Positions 42,536 through 49,634 of a stretch of DNA of 64,000 bases are shown here, one piece after another. Location of the stretch: positions 2,170,001-2,234,000 of the forward strand of contig CBDEUB010000002.1 in assembly GCA_965243145.1 (NCBI GenBank). Direction: 5' to 3'. The DNA is from CBDBLK01 sp965243145. Lineage in GTDB: Bacteria > Bdellovibrionota > Bacteriovoracia > Bacteriovoracales > Bacteriovoracaceae. Position numbers and translations under genes: made by a program. Under the pieces are notes generated by a model. That model made no database searches, was not told where the DNA came from, and was given only the letters and a program-made list of their open reading frames with translations. Positions within the stretch are counted from its first letter, which is position 1. Every line of letters begins with the position of its first letter.

Positions 42536-43255
42536 GTGGAATTACCCCGTTCAAAACGCTCCCCCATCCCCCCCACGGGCACAACTCAAACTTCAATCGC
42601 ATCTGATCGCCTGCGCAAGGCCATCGAACGGAACCGCCGCAAACAGGCCAAGCGGGGAAGTGAAGGGGTATCTGGGCCACAGGATTGCGTGGTCGAAGAG
42701 GTGTGGACTTCTCCGCGCTTGCGGCCTTCCCGCTCCGCCGGCGGCAGTTTAAAAAGTTCCGTGCGCACCAATTTGGGGCCAAGTTTTAGGCCGGCCACTC
42801 GGAAAACTGCCACGGAAACAGTTATCGTCCCTCCCAGGGAAAGGCGCGAGGAAATGGCCAAACCGCCGACCTCTGCGGCCAGAAAGTTGTCCTATGAAGG
42901 CCCAAAGTTGGCCCAAAAAAGTCCGTCCAAATTTTTGGGGAAATTGCAAAGTTACGCACTCAAGACGGCGTGGGCCTTGAGTTTGGTTTTGGTCTTGCGC
43001 TTGATCTTGAGCACCGGGGGAGTGCTCGATTACCGCACCCATAAAGAAATGTTGCGTTTAAAGCACTTGGAATACGATCAGATTGCCGGGGACAACAAAA
43101 GACTGGCCGAAGAGATCAAAAAAATTAAGGAAGATGCCAAATATCAAAAAAAGCTGGTGCGGGACTATTTGGGCTTTATTGCCGCCGATGAATACTTGAT
43201 ATTATTTGCGAAAGGGAAGTCGGAGAAATCCAGCGCAGGGCCATCCCCGCTTTGA
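42536..43255 (+). CDS. FtsB/DivIC-like septum initiator with long basic tail
   Basis: 239 residues from the GTG at 42536, which has AGGAAG five nt upstream; an in-frame ATG at 42521 lies inside the structured element. Residues 1-140 are basic, proline- and arginine-rich and probably disordered in the cytoplasm. A transmembrane helix (TAWALSLVLVLRLILSTGGVL) is followed by a coiled coil (LKHLEYDQIAGDNKRLAEEI) and KLVRDYLGFIAADEYLILFA, the pattern of FtsB/DivIC proteins that link FtsL and FtsQ at the divisome. The long tail is not typical. The 3' end overlaps the convergent DUF192 gene by 80 nt. Confidence 0.75.
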   Translation: MELPRSKRSPIPPTGTTQTSIASDRLRKAIERNRRKQAKRGSEGVSGPQDCVVEEVWTSPRLRPSRSAGGSLKSSVRTNLGPSFRPATRKTATETVIVPPRERREEMAKPPTSAARKLSYEGPKLAQKSPSKFLGKLQSYALKTAWALSLVLVLRLILSTGGVLDYRTHKEMLRLKHLEYDQIAGDNKRLAEEIKKIKEDAKYQKKLVRDYLGFIAADEYLILFAKGKSEKSSAGPSPL

Positions 43256-43691
43256 GTTTGCGGGCAGCGGAAGAGTCGGCCCTCATTTCCAAAACATGTT
43301 GGGCCAAGTAACTTTTGGTTCTTTGGATGGGCGGGGGTTCGCTGTGGCCAGGGTGGGCGGTGAGATTTCTCTCTATGTATAAAACTTTGAGATCGCCATC
43401 CAGAAAAAAAATGTCCAAATTAAAATAAGTATTGGGCATCCAAAAGCTGCGCCATCCCTTTTGGGGATAGACAAACAGCATGGCCTGGTCGCCCGCGAAT
43501 TGTTTGCTGGAAACGCCGGAAAGGCCGCGGCGCTGTTCTTCGGGAGTGATCGCCAATTGAGTGCGCAGGATTGTTCCGTCGGGGAGGGCGAGTTGAATGT
43601 TGGAGGGGATTCCCTCTGCGGGAAGTTGGCAAGAGACCATGGCCAGGCCAATAAAAAAGAGGGGCAGGGAAATCCGCAGAGTGGTTGGCAT
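43176..43691 (-). CDS. DUF192 family lipoprotein
   Basis: About 171 residues from the ATG at 43691. The N-terminal signal ends in a lipobox (FIGLAMVSC). The DUF192 core is clear: QLAITPEEQRRGLSGVS, AMLFVYPQKGWRSFWMPNTYFNLDIFFLD and SYLAQHVLEMRAD. The family is a small beta-barrel of unknown role, usually exported. The gene converges on the FtsB-like gene with an unusually long 80-nt overlap. aspS starts divergently 57 bp away. Confidence 0.88.
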   Translation of the reverse strand: MPTTLRISLPLFFIGLAMVSCQLPAEGIPSNIQLALPDGTILRTQLAITPEEQRRGLSGVSSKQFAGDQAMLFVYPQKGWRSFWMPNTYFNLDIFFLDGDLKVLYIERNLTAHPGHSEPPPIQRTKSYLAQHVLEMRADSSAARKLKAGMALRWISPTSLSQIISSIHRRQ

Positions 43692-43747
43692 TATGGGTAA
43701 TTCTAGGTAAGCTGACGCCGTTTGAAAAGAAACACCGAGGTGGAAAA

Positions 43748-45556
43748 ATGGCAGAATCGGGCGGGGACAAGTCGGGACTTTTGCGCACTCACACTTGTGG
43801 AGAATTGCGAGCGGAACAAGTCGGGAGTCGGGCCATACTTTGTGGTTGGGCCAATAAGTACCGCAATTTGGGAGGCCTGCACTTTCTCGATTTGCGGGAC
43901 AAGTACGGGACAACCCAGATCAATTTTGTGAACTATCGGGGCGATTTGGAAATCCTCAAACGCATCTCCCTCGAATCGACGGTCAAGGTGGAGGGAGTGG
44001 TCGCGCGGCGTCCCCTCGAAGCGCAAAACCCCGATATGCCCACCGGCGGGATCGAAGTCCAAGCGGAGAGCATAGAATTGCTCTCGGCGTGTGATATAGG
44101 CCAGATTCCCTTCCTGCCCTTTGGGGCCACCGAGGCCACCGAAGACCTGCGCTTGCGCTACCGCTACCTGGATTTGCGCCGGCCAGATTTGCAGAAAGTT
44201 TTGCAACAGAGGAGCGAGGTGACTTTGCAAGTGCGCCAACTGTTTTCTAGGGAGGGGTTTGTCGAGGTAGAGACGCCCATTCTCTACAAGGCCACGCCGG
44301 AGGGAGCGCGCGACTACTTGGTGCCTTCGAGGGTTCACCCGGGGTACGCCTACGCCCTTCCCCAATCCCCGCAACTCTTAAAGCAACTCCTGATGATTGG
44401 CGGTACCGACAAGTATTTTCAAATTTGCCGCTGCTTTCGGGACGAAGATTTGCGCGCCGACCGGCAACCCGAATTTTCCCAAATTGATGTGGAAGTTTCT
44501 TTTGCTACTTCCGCCTATATCAAACGCCTGTCCGAGAAATTGGTGCAGAGGTTGTTTCAACTGCCACAGGATTTTGTCATGCCCCAGATGAGTTATGCAG
44601 AGGCCATGCAGCGCTATGGTTGCGATCGGCCAGATTTGCGTTTTGGACTCGAACACACTGTGGCCACCGAGTTATTTTTGGGATCAGAGTTTAAAATTTT
44701 CTCCCAGGTGGCCGAGACGGGGGGACTGATCAAGGCCATCTTTATTCCCTTGGAACTGGCCCCCAACAAGGCCGCCTCATTTTCCCGCAAGCAACTGGAT
44801 GCACTTACCGAAGTGGTGCGGCCCCACGGCGGCCAGGGTGTGGCCTTCTTCAAAGTGCAGAATGGCAAGGCCAATGCCGGCATCGCCAAATTTATCACGC
44901 CCCAAATTTTGCACGAGTTGGAAACAAAAGGCAGTGCGGGAGGCGATGGCACCTGGCTCTTGGTGGCCGATCGGGAGGCGATGGTGGCGCACACTTGCGC
45001 CCACGCCTTGCGAACTCACCTTGGTGAACAGTTCCAACTGATGGGGCCAGGGTTTCGCTTTGTCTGGGTTTACGATTTTCCCCTGTTCGAGTGGGATGCC
45101 GAACAAAAGCGGCCAGTCGCCAAACACCACCCCTTTACTGGGCCGAAGGAGGAACACCTGGATCGTTTTATGAACGGGGACGAAAAGGAGTGTTTGGGCC
45201 TTGCCGCCGAGGCCTACGATGTGGTTTGCAACGGATGCGAATTGGGAGGGGGATCGGTACGGATTCACCGGCCAGACATGCAGGCCAGAATGTTTCAGCT
45301 TTTGGGCATGTCGAAGGCGGAAATGGAGCGGCAGTTTGGCCCTTTCTTGCGCGCTTTACGCTTCGGAACCCCACCCCACGCCGGAGTGGCCTTTGGACTC
45401 GACCGGATCGTCATGCTCCTGGCGGGCAAGCAATCCATTCGGGATGTGATTGCCTTCCCCAAAACCACTTCCGCCAGTGATCTCATGGCCGAAGCACCCT
45501 CTCCCGTTGATCCCGCCCACCTGGCCGAATTAGGCCTGGCGTTTAAGGGGGAGTAA
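43748..45556 (+). CDS. aspS: aspartyl-tRNA synthetase
   Basis: 602 residues from the ATG at 43748 (GAGGTGG upstream). The N-terminal OB-fold anticodon-binding domain has CGWANKYRNLGGLHFLDLRD. Class II motifs follow: VETPILYKATPEGARDYLVPSR, the motif 2 loop CRCFRDEDLRADRQPEFSQIDVE, and motif 3 GVAFGLDRIVMLLAG. The bacterial GAD insertion lies between. It charges tRNA-Asp; whether it also charges tRNA-Asn cannot be told. Size is normal. Its last 27 nt overlap the convergent RDD gene. Confidence 0.97.
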   Translation: MAESGGDKSGLLRTHTCGELRAEQVGSRAILCGWANKYRNLGGLHFLDLRDKYGTTQINFVNYRGDLEILKRISLESTVKVEGVVARRPLEAQNPDMPTGGIEVQAESIELLSACDIGQIPFLPFGATEATEDLRLRYRYLDLRRPDLQKVLQQRSEVTLQVRQLFSREGFVEVETPILYKATPEGARDYLVPSRVHPGYAYALPQSPQLLKQLLMIGGTDKYFQICRCFRDEDLRADRQPEFSQIDVEVSFATSAYIKRLSEKLVQRLFQLPQDFVMPQMSYAEAMQRYGCDRPDLRFGLEHTVATELFLGSEFKIFSQVAETGGLIKAIFIPLELAPNKAASFSRKQLDALTEVVRPHGGQGVAFFKVQNGKANAGIAKFITPQILHELETKGSAGGDGTWLLVADREAMVAHTCAHALRTHLGEQFQLMGPGFRFVWVYDFPLFEWDAEQKRPVAKHHPFTGPKEEHLDRFMNGDEKECLGLAAEAYDVVCNGCELGGGSVRIHRPDMQARMFQLLGMSKAEMERQFGPFLRALRFGTPPHAGVAFGLDRIVMLLAGKQSIRDVIAFPKTTSASDLMAEAPSPVDPAHLAELGLAFKGE

Positions 45557-46075
45557 GGCCTGGGGTGAATCTTCTCCCCGTTCGAACATCACTTGCTCGC
45601 CGGGGGAGTCGAGGCCCACCACCCGTGTATGGGCCAAGAAATCGGAAAGGCCTCTTTGCTGGGGATGAAGATAGGCCGCCAGCAGGGGAAAAAACTGAAA
45701 GATATAGCACAGGCCATGAACCAGGGAGCGCAAAAGGGCCTGTTCAAGACGCAATTCTTGCCCCATATTCCGCACATCCACCACGCGCATTTGAAAACAG
45801 AATTTTCCCAGGGTTTGGCCTCTTCCCAAATACAGGCAAAAAAAGGAATAGCTAACGAAAGTTGCAAGCAACAGGGGAATTTTTACGGGGCGGAGTTGGG
45901 AGATCAAGTCTTGCTGCCATTCCAGGGGGATAAACTTGAAATATTGGTAAATAAAGAAAAAATAACTCCAGGCCAATCCCTGAACCAAGCAGGCCACTAC
46001 GGTGAGGTCGATCACAAAGGCGTAGGCCCGTTTGCGCTTGTCGGGCAGAGCAATGGGGGTTTCCGGCGCTGGCAT
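45530..46075 (-). CDS. RDD family integral membrane protein
   Basis: A 181-residue protein with the RDD signature: KRAYAFVIDLTVVACLV (Arg-Asp-Asp-type first helix), FVSYSFFCLYLGRGQTLGKFCFQMRVVD in the middle, and RSLVHGLCYIFQFFPLLAAY with the conserved final QRGLSDFLAHTRVV. At least three transmembrane helices. Some RDD proteins are proposed sodium or compatible-solute transporters, but the role here is unknown. It converges on aspS. Confidence 0.88.
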   Translation of the reverse strand: MPAPETPIALPDKRKRAYAFVIDLTVVACLVQGLAWSYFFFIYQYFKFIPLEWQQDLISQLRPVKIPLLLATFVSYSFFCLYLGRGQTLGKFCFQMRVVDVRNMGQELRLEQALLRSLVHGLCYIFQFFPLLAAYLHPQQRGLSDFLAHTRVVGLDSPGEQVMFERGEDSPQALLPLKRQA

Positions 46076-46129
46076 ACCTTACGGGTCGGAAATTTGGGCG
46101 GAAATCTTGAAGTTTTTTAGGCCTTTTTT

Positions 46130-46196
46130 AGTAAAAAAAAGATAATGGAGAAATCAAGTCGTCATTTTTGGCCTCATTAAATGACGATCTCCATTG
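46130..46196 (-). terminator. rho-independent terminator of the toxin-antitoxin operon
   Basis: Two nested helices are seen: AATGGAGA/TCTCCATT (46144-46151 with 46188-46195) and a 9-bp TCGTCATTT/AAATGACGA (46159-46167 with 46179-46187). On the minus strand they are followed by TCTTTTTTTT. It includes the last codons of the HTH gene and would stop readthrough into the RDD gene. Confidence 0.7.
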
Positions 46197-46620
46197 GTAT
46201 TTCATCTTCTGAATGAACAGAGGTTTCAGCATTTTTGTAAGTTTTGTAAAATTCTCGGCCACTTACATTTAGATTATCTTCGAGATAGAGACGCAAAACT
46301 ATTTCTTGTGCTGGCAAAATTGGTGCTACCAAGTCTTCGGCCTTTTCCCATTTGGCCACGGCCGTATGAGAGAGTTTGAAAATTTCGGCGAATGAAGTTT
46401 TAGATTTGCCGAGATAGGTTCTAATGAATTTGATTTCATTTCCCGTAAGTTTTGAAGGTTTAGAAGGGAGTTTTTCAAACACAATTCTGGCAATTTCTTC
46501 TACATCAATTTTAGGCAACCATTCTTTTCTCACTTTATGAAATAAGACATTTCTTAAAATGACAGGAAATCCGAGTCCTTGATAGATGAATTTTTTTACA
46601 ATTTTTGTATTTTGAGGCAT
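46177..46620 (-). CDS. HTH antitoxin (HigA/MqsA-like C-terminal domain)
   Basis: A 147-residue protein. The C-terminal half has the pattern of MqsA/HigA-type antitoxins: KLTGNEIKFIRTYLGKSKTSFAEIFKLSHTAVAKWEKAED, a helix-turn-helix. The N-terminal half (VILRNVLFHKV, LPKIDVEEIARIVF) is probably the toxin-binding or dimer part. It follows the DUF4258-like gene by 15 nt, the toxin-first order of HigBA- and MqsRA-type systems. The pair is AT-rich. Confidence 0.8.
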   Translation of the reverse strand: MPQNTKIVKKFIYQGLGFPVILRNVLFHKVRKEWLPKIDVEEIARIVFEKLPSKPSKLTGNEIKFIRTYLGKSKTSFAEIFKLSHTAVAKWEKAEDLVAPILPAQEIVLRLYLEDNLNVSGREFYKTYKNAETSVHSEDEIPMEIVI

Positions 46621-46635
46621 TTTCTATCTCCTGAG

Positions 46636-46965
46636 TTACTCATTGAGATTGATAACGGTAATAATGAGCATATCGTTTTTATCAAAAGAGAGAATGATTC
46701 TAATCTCTTCAAAATCTACAGAAAATCCTCTTATCGAATAATTCCAAGATTTAAAATCTTCGTTAAAATGGTCTTTGTGAGATTCATGGTACTTGGATTT
46801 ACTTTTTAAGATTTTAATAATTTGAAGTTGATTAACATTTTTTCTTTCCTTTGATCTTTTTACAGCATGTGCTGTGAAATAGTAATTCCTGTTTTTTATT
46901 GCGTTCTTGATAGCAGCAAAAAGTTCTCTTGTTTTCTTTTTAGAATCTCTTTTTTCATTTGCCAC
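46636..46965 (-). CDS. DUF4258-like putative toxin
   Basis: About 109 residues from the GTG at 46965. The frame is open to an ATG at 47019, but that ATG lies inside a perfect inverted repeat that looks like an operator. The fold pattern YYFTAHAVKRSKERKNVNQLQIIKIL, then YSIRGFSVDFEEIRIILSF and LIITVINL, fits DUF4258/RelE-BrnT-like small proteins, several of which are ribonuclease toxins. Together with the downstream HTH gene it makes a likely type II toxin-antitoxin system. Confidence 0.72.
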   Translation of the reverse strand: MANEKRDSKKKTRELFAAIKNAIKNRNYYFTAHAVKRSKERKNVNQLQIIKILKSKSKYHESHKDHFNEDFKSWNYSIRGFSVDFEEIRIILSFDKNDMLIITVINLNE

Positions 46966-47010
46966 AGACTGATTCTCTACATGTAAAATGATGATCCATT
47001 TTATCAAAAA

Positions 47011-47027
47011 TTGAAACATAGTTTCAA
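47011..47027. promoter_or_regulatory. 7-bp inverted repeat ahead of the toxin-antitoxin pair
   Basis: TTGAAAC-ATA-GTTTCAA is a perfect palindrome with a 3-nt centre, upstream of the DUF4258-like gene. It is a good candidate for the operator bound by the HTH antitoxin. Confidence 0.5.
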
Positions 47028-47180
47028 CTTATTCACTATTCTGACCATGTTGCGCCTAGCGATATAGGCCCATTCGGCACTATATGCGTAAAAATGGCAT
47101 CATTTGATAAATATTGTTTGTTTTTTGAGAGAGGGTGAACTATAAATGGGCCTATTGACAGAAAAGTTTGGAGAAATGCC

Positions 47181-47870
47181 CTAAAACGCCCTGGGGACAA
47201 AATCCTCCGGGTTGGTGATAGTGGCCACTTCTTTGGCCCCCAACGCCTCGATGGTGAACAGGCCATTGTTTTGGGCATGCTTGGCGGCCCCGTCTTCGTC
47301 GAGGTAGGCCATCAGGCCATAGACCGTTTTATCTTTGTACATGGGAACACTGGCCTTAAAATCATCGAGTTTTTTGATGAAATAATCGACATCTTTGGAG
47401 TCCAGCTTAGTCTTAACCTCGGCCACCACGACTTCTTGGCCATTATTGGCAATAATGTCGTACTCCCACTTGGGGTTTCCATCGGGGTGAAAGACTTTAT
47501 AGGGGTGAGTCCCCTTAATCTGAATACCGCGAGAATTGAGCAGCTTGACTAAATCACCCTTTACTAGCATTTGCATAAAGCGGCCCCACTTGTTTCTGAA
47601 GTCACCGCTGGCCTTATTGATCGCTTCAAGGGTTTTATTGGCAAATTCGTCCGTTTTTCGCAAGGCCTTTTCTGTTTTAAGCTGGGCCTGTTCAGTTTTA
47701 AGCTGGGCCTGTTCAGTTTTGAGTTGGGCCTGTTCGGTTTTGAGCTGGGCCACTTTTAATTCTTGCAGGGATTCCTAGAGTTTTCGCTGGCCTTCTTCAG
47801 TTTTGAGTTGGGATTCTCGAACTTCACGGGCAAGTTCTTCGAGAGTCAATGATTTTTTGTTGCTACTCAT
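47181..47870 (-). pseudogene. coiled-coil PD-(D/E)XK-like protein interrupted by an amber codon
   Basis: The frame starts with ATG at 47870 (MSSNKKSLTLEELAREVRES) and meets a TAG at 47775-47777 after 31 codons. It then continues without further stops for a 190-residue stretch from 47753. Repeats of QAQLKTE form a coiled coil. The C-terminal domain has WEYDIIANNGQEVVVAEVKTKL, a nuclease-like D...E-x-K core as in DUF3782-type proteins, and ends in FVPRAF. A paralogue at 58018 is intact. The stop replaces what was probably a CAG (Gln). The downstream part may still be translated from an internal start. Confidence 0.75.
47674..47757 (-). repeat. four tandem 21-bp repeats in the coiled-coil gene
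   Basis: The unit encodes QAQLKTE. The first two copies (47674-47694, 47695-47715) are identical; the third and the partial fourth differ at a few positions. Recent slippage duplication is likely, and unit number may vary between strains. Confidence 0.85.
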
Positions 47871-47968
47871 AAAAATTTCCCCCCCTTCCAGGCAAAACTA
47901 ACACAAACCTGAAAGGCCTGCAATAACTATCAGGTTTTGGCCGTTGGTAAAAAAATGCTATGCATTAT

Positions 47969-48045
47969 TGGTGGCCCGGGGCAGAGTCGAACTGCCGACC
48001 TTTGGGTTATGAATCCAACGCTCTCACCAACTGAGCTACCGGGCC
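47969..48045 (-). tRNA. tRNA with CAT anticodon (probably elongator Met)
   Basis: Read on the minus strand, the 7-bp acceptor stem GGCCCGG/CCGGGCC is perfect. The D-arm has AGCTCAGTTGGTGAGAGC, the anticodon loop is TTCATAA, the T-arm is GGCAGTTCGACTCTGCC, and the CCA is encoded. The normal G1-C72 pair and lack of three G-C pairs in the anticodon stem argue against the initiator. A tRNA-Ile with a lysidine-modified CAT cannot be excluded, and tilS, which makes lysidine, is the next gene. Confidence 0.93.
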
Positions 48046-48143
48046 AAGGGAAAATTTGTGCATCAGGGGCAAACTGGGTTCAAATTTAGGGAAATTTCCC
48101 AGCAGTTGTCAAAAGGCCCTTAGGCGGGGCAAAATCGGCGTTT

Positions 48144-49547
48144 ATGTTTTCCAACAATCTCCTGGAATTTTCCCACGGGAAGGGCCATGGCCGTATGAGA
48201 GGGGGAATGATGGGCCAGGGCGCGCGTCCGTTGCCCCTTTTGGCGAAGCACATTTTGGCCCATATCGGCCACTTTATGGAGATGGCGGCCCTCTATCCCC
48301 CGCCCGGGGGTAAAAGTTTGGTGGGAGTGAGCGGGGGCGCGGACTCCATGTTTTTGGCCTGGGTGGTGGGGCAATTGCTCCGGGCGCGCCGGTGTCCGCC
48401 TCCGGTTTGGGTTCACATCAACCATGCTACGCGCTCGGCCTGTGGTTGGGAGGAAACCCAGGTTTTGCGATGGGCGCAAAAGTGCGGGAGTCAAGTCAAA
48501 GTTTTTCGCCTGTCCCCCACTGCGCTGGTGGGGGCGTCCAATTTTGAGGCCCGCGCCCGCCAGGTGAGGCGCACCTGTTTTCGCCAGGCCCTGGGAGAGT
48601 TTGGTGCCTCGACGCTCTATCTCGGCCACACCATCGACGATTCTTTTGAATGGTATTTGCGGCAACAGTTCCGCTCGTCCCAGTGGCCAGCAACCCCCGG
48701 TATTCCCCTGGTTCACGGTTCTATTAAAAGGCCTTTACACTGTATGAGTCGCCGGCAAATCGAGCATTTGGTGGACACTTTGGGGATTCCCCACTGCTTG
48801 GACGGGAGCAATCTCAACCAACGGTTTGAAAGGAATTTTATCCGCCATGGCCTGGTGGGGAAGATTGCCCGGCGCTATCCCGCCTATCTCAAGCACTATG
48901 TCGTCAAGGCCAACCAAATGGCGGCCCAGCAGTCCCGTTCTGCTCTGGCGGTCGATCCGCAACCCCATTGCCTGGAAGATGCCTTGGGGGGCAAGTGCTT
49001 GCTGCAAACCCTCGGCGGCGGCCATTTTCGCGGCCAGGAAGTCTGGATCAAGCGCGTTTTATCAAAGGTTTCCCGGGCGGGCCGCGGGCGCATTCGCCTC
49101 CAGGTGCAGAAATTGATCGATGCTCAAATTCAAGGCAAACGGGGGCCGATGCATTTGTCCGGGGGAGTGCACATTTTTATGGGGCCAGGCAGTTTGCTGG
49201 TTTTGGGGGCCAAACAGTTGGAGGATTACCGCCGTTGGGACGCCCGTGCAGCGGAGTACATTGAAGGCATTTTTGAAATGGATATGCCCGAATTGTTGTG
49301 GAATCCCAAGCACTGGGAATTGAGGCCCCGCCATTTGGTGGCCCCCTTTTGGGTTTTGGGGAGTTCGCCCCGGGCCAAGGGGTTTTTACCGCCGGCAAAG
49401 CGGGCGCACCCCCTCTTCCCGCAGTTTTTTAGCGCTTGTAGTCAAAACCGCCTGTGGGTTCGCCCCTTGGGGCAAGTTCTCGTTCACGCCCGCAAGCGTC
49501 GCCTCAACCCCCGGGATTTTGGCCTGGTTCCCTTTGTCATGTTCTAA
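48144..49547 (+). CDS. tilS: tRNA(Ile)-lysidine synthase
   Basis: Up to 467 residues. It converts the wobble C of tRNA-Ile(CAU) to lysidine. The PP-loop is LVGVSGGADSMFLAWVV, followed by VWVHINHATRS and LYLGHTIDDSFEWYLRQQF (the usual GH..DD.aET). NFIRHGLVGKI matches the R-N-x-I-R-h-x-ll segment. The start is uncertain: ATGs at 48195, 48207 and 48210 are in frame, the last two preceded by AGAGGGGG, and would give the more usual spacing to the PP-loop. The adjacent tRNA gene reads CAT. Confidence 0.92.
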   Translation: MFSNNLLEFSHGKGHGRMRGGMMGQGARPLPLLAKHILAHIGHFMEMAALYPPPGGKSLVGVSGGADSMFLAWVVGQLLRARRCPPPVWVHINHATRSACGWEETQVLRWAQKCGSQVKVFRLSPTALVGASNFEARARQVRRTCFRQALGEFGASTLYLGHTIDDSFEWYLRQQFRSSQWPATPGIPLVHGSIKRPLHCMSRRQIEHLVDTLGIPHCLDGSNLNQRFERNFIRHGLVGKIARRYPAYLKHYVVKANQMAAQQSRSALAVDPQPHCLEDALGGKCLLQTLGGGHFRGQEVWIKRVLSKVSRAGRGRIRLQVQKLIDAQIQGKRGPMHLSGGVHIFMGPGSLLVLGAKQLEDYRRWDARAAEYIEGIFEMDMPELLWNPKHWELRPRHLVAPFWVLGSSPRAKGFLPPAKRAHPLFPQFFSACSQNRLWVRPLGQVLVHARKRRLNPRDFGLVPFVMF

Positions 49548-49563
49548 GTATGGGCACTTGCAT

Positions 49564-49592
49564 TTGGAAAAGGGCGTCGGGTCGTTTATACT
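49564..49592 (+). promoter_or_regulatory. sigma-70-type promoter of ftsH
   Basis: TTGGAA (49564-49569), a 17-nt spacer and TATACT (49587-49592). The ftsH ATG at 49635 has GAGGAAGAG upstream. Confidence 0.5.
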
Positions 49593-49634
49593 CGGGCCTA
49601 GAGGTGTGTTGAGAGCGAGGAAGAGAAAAACCCG

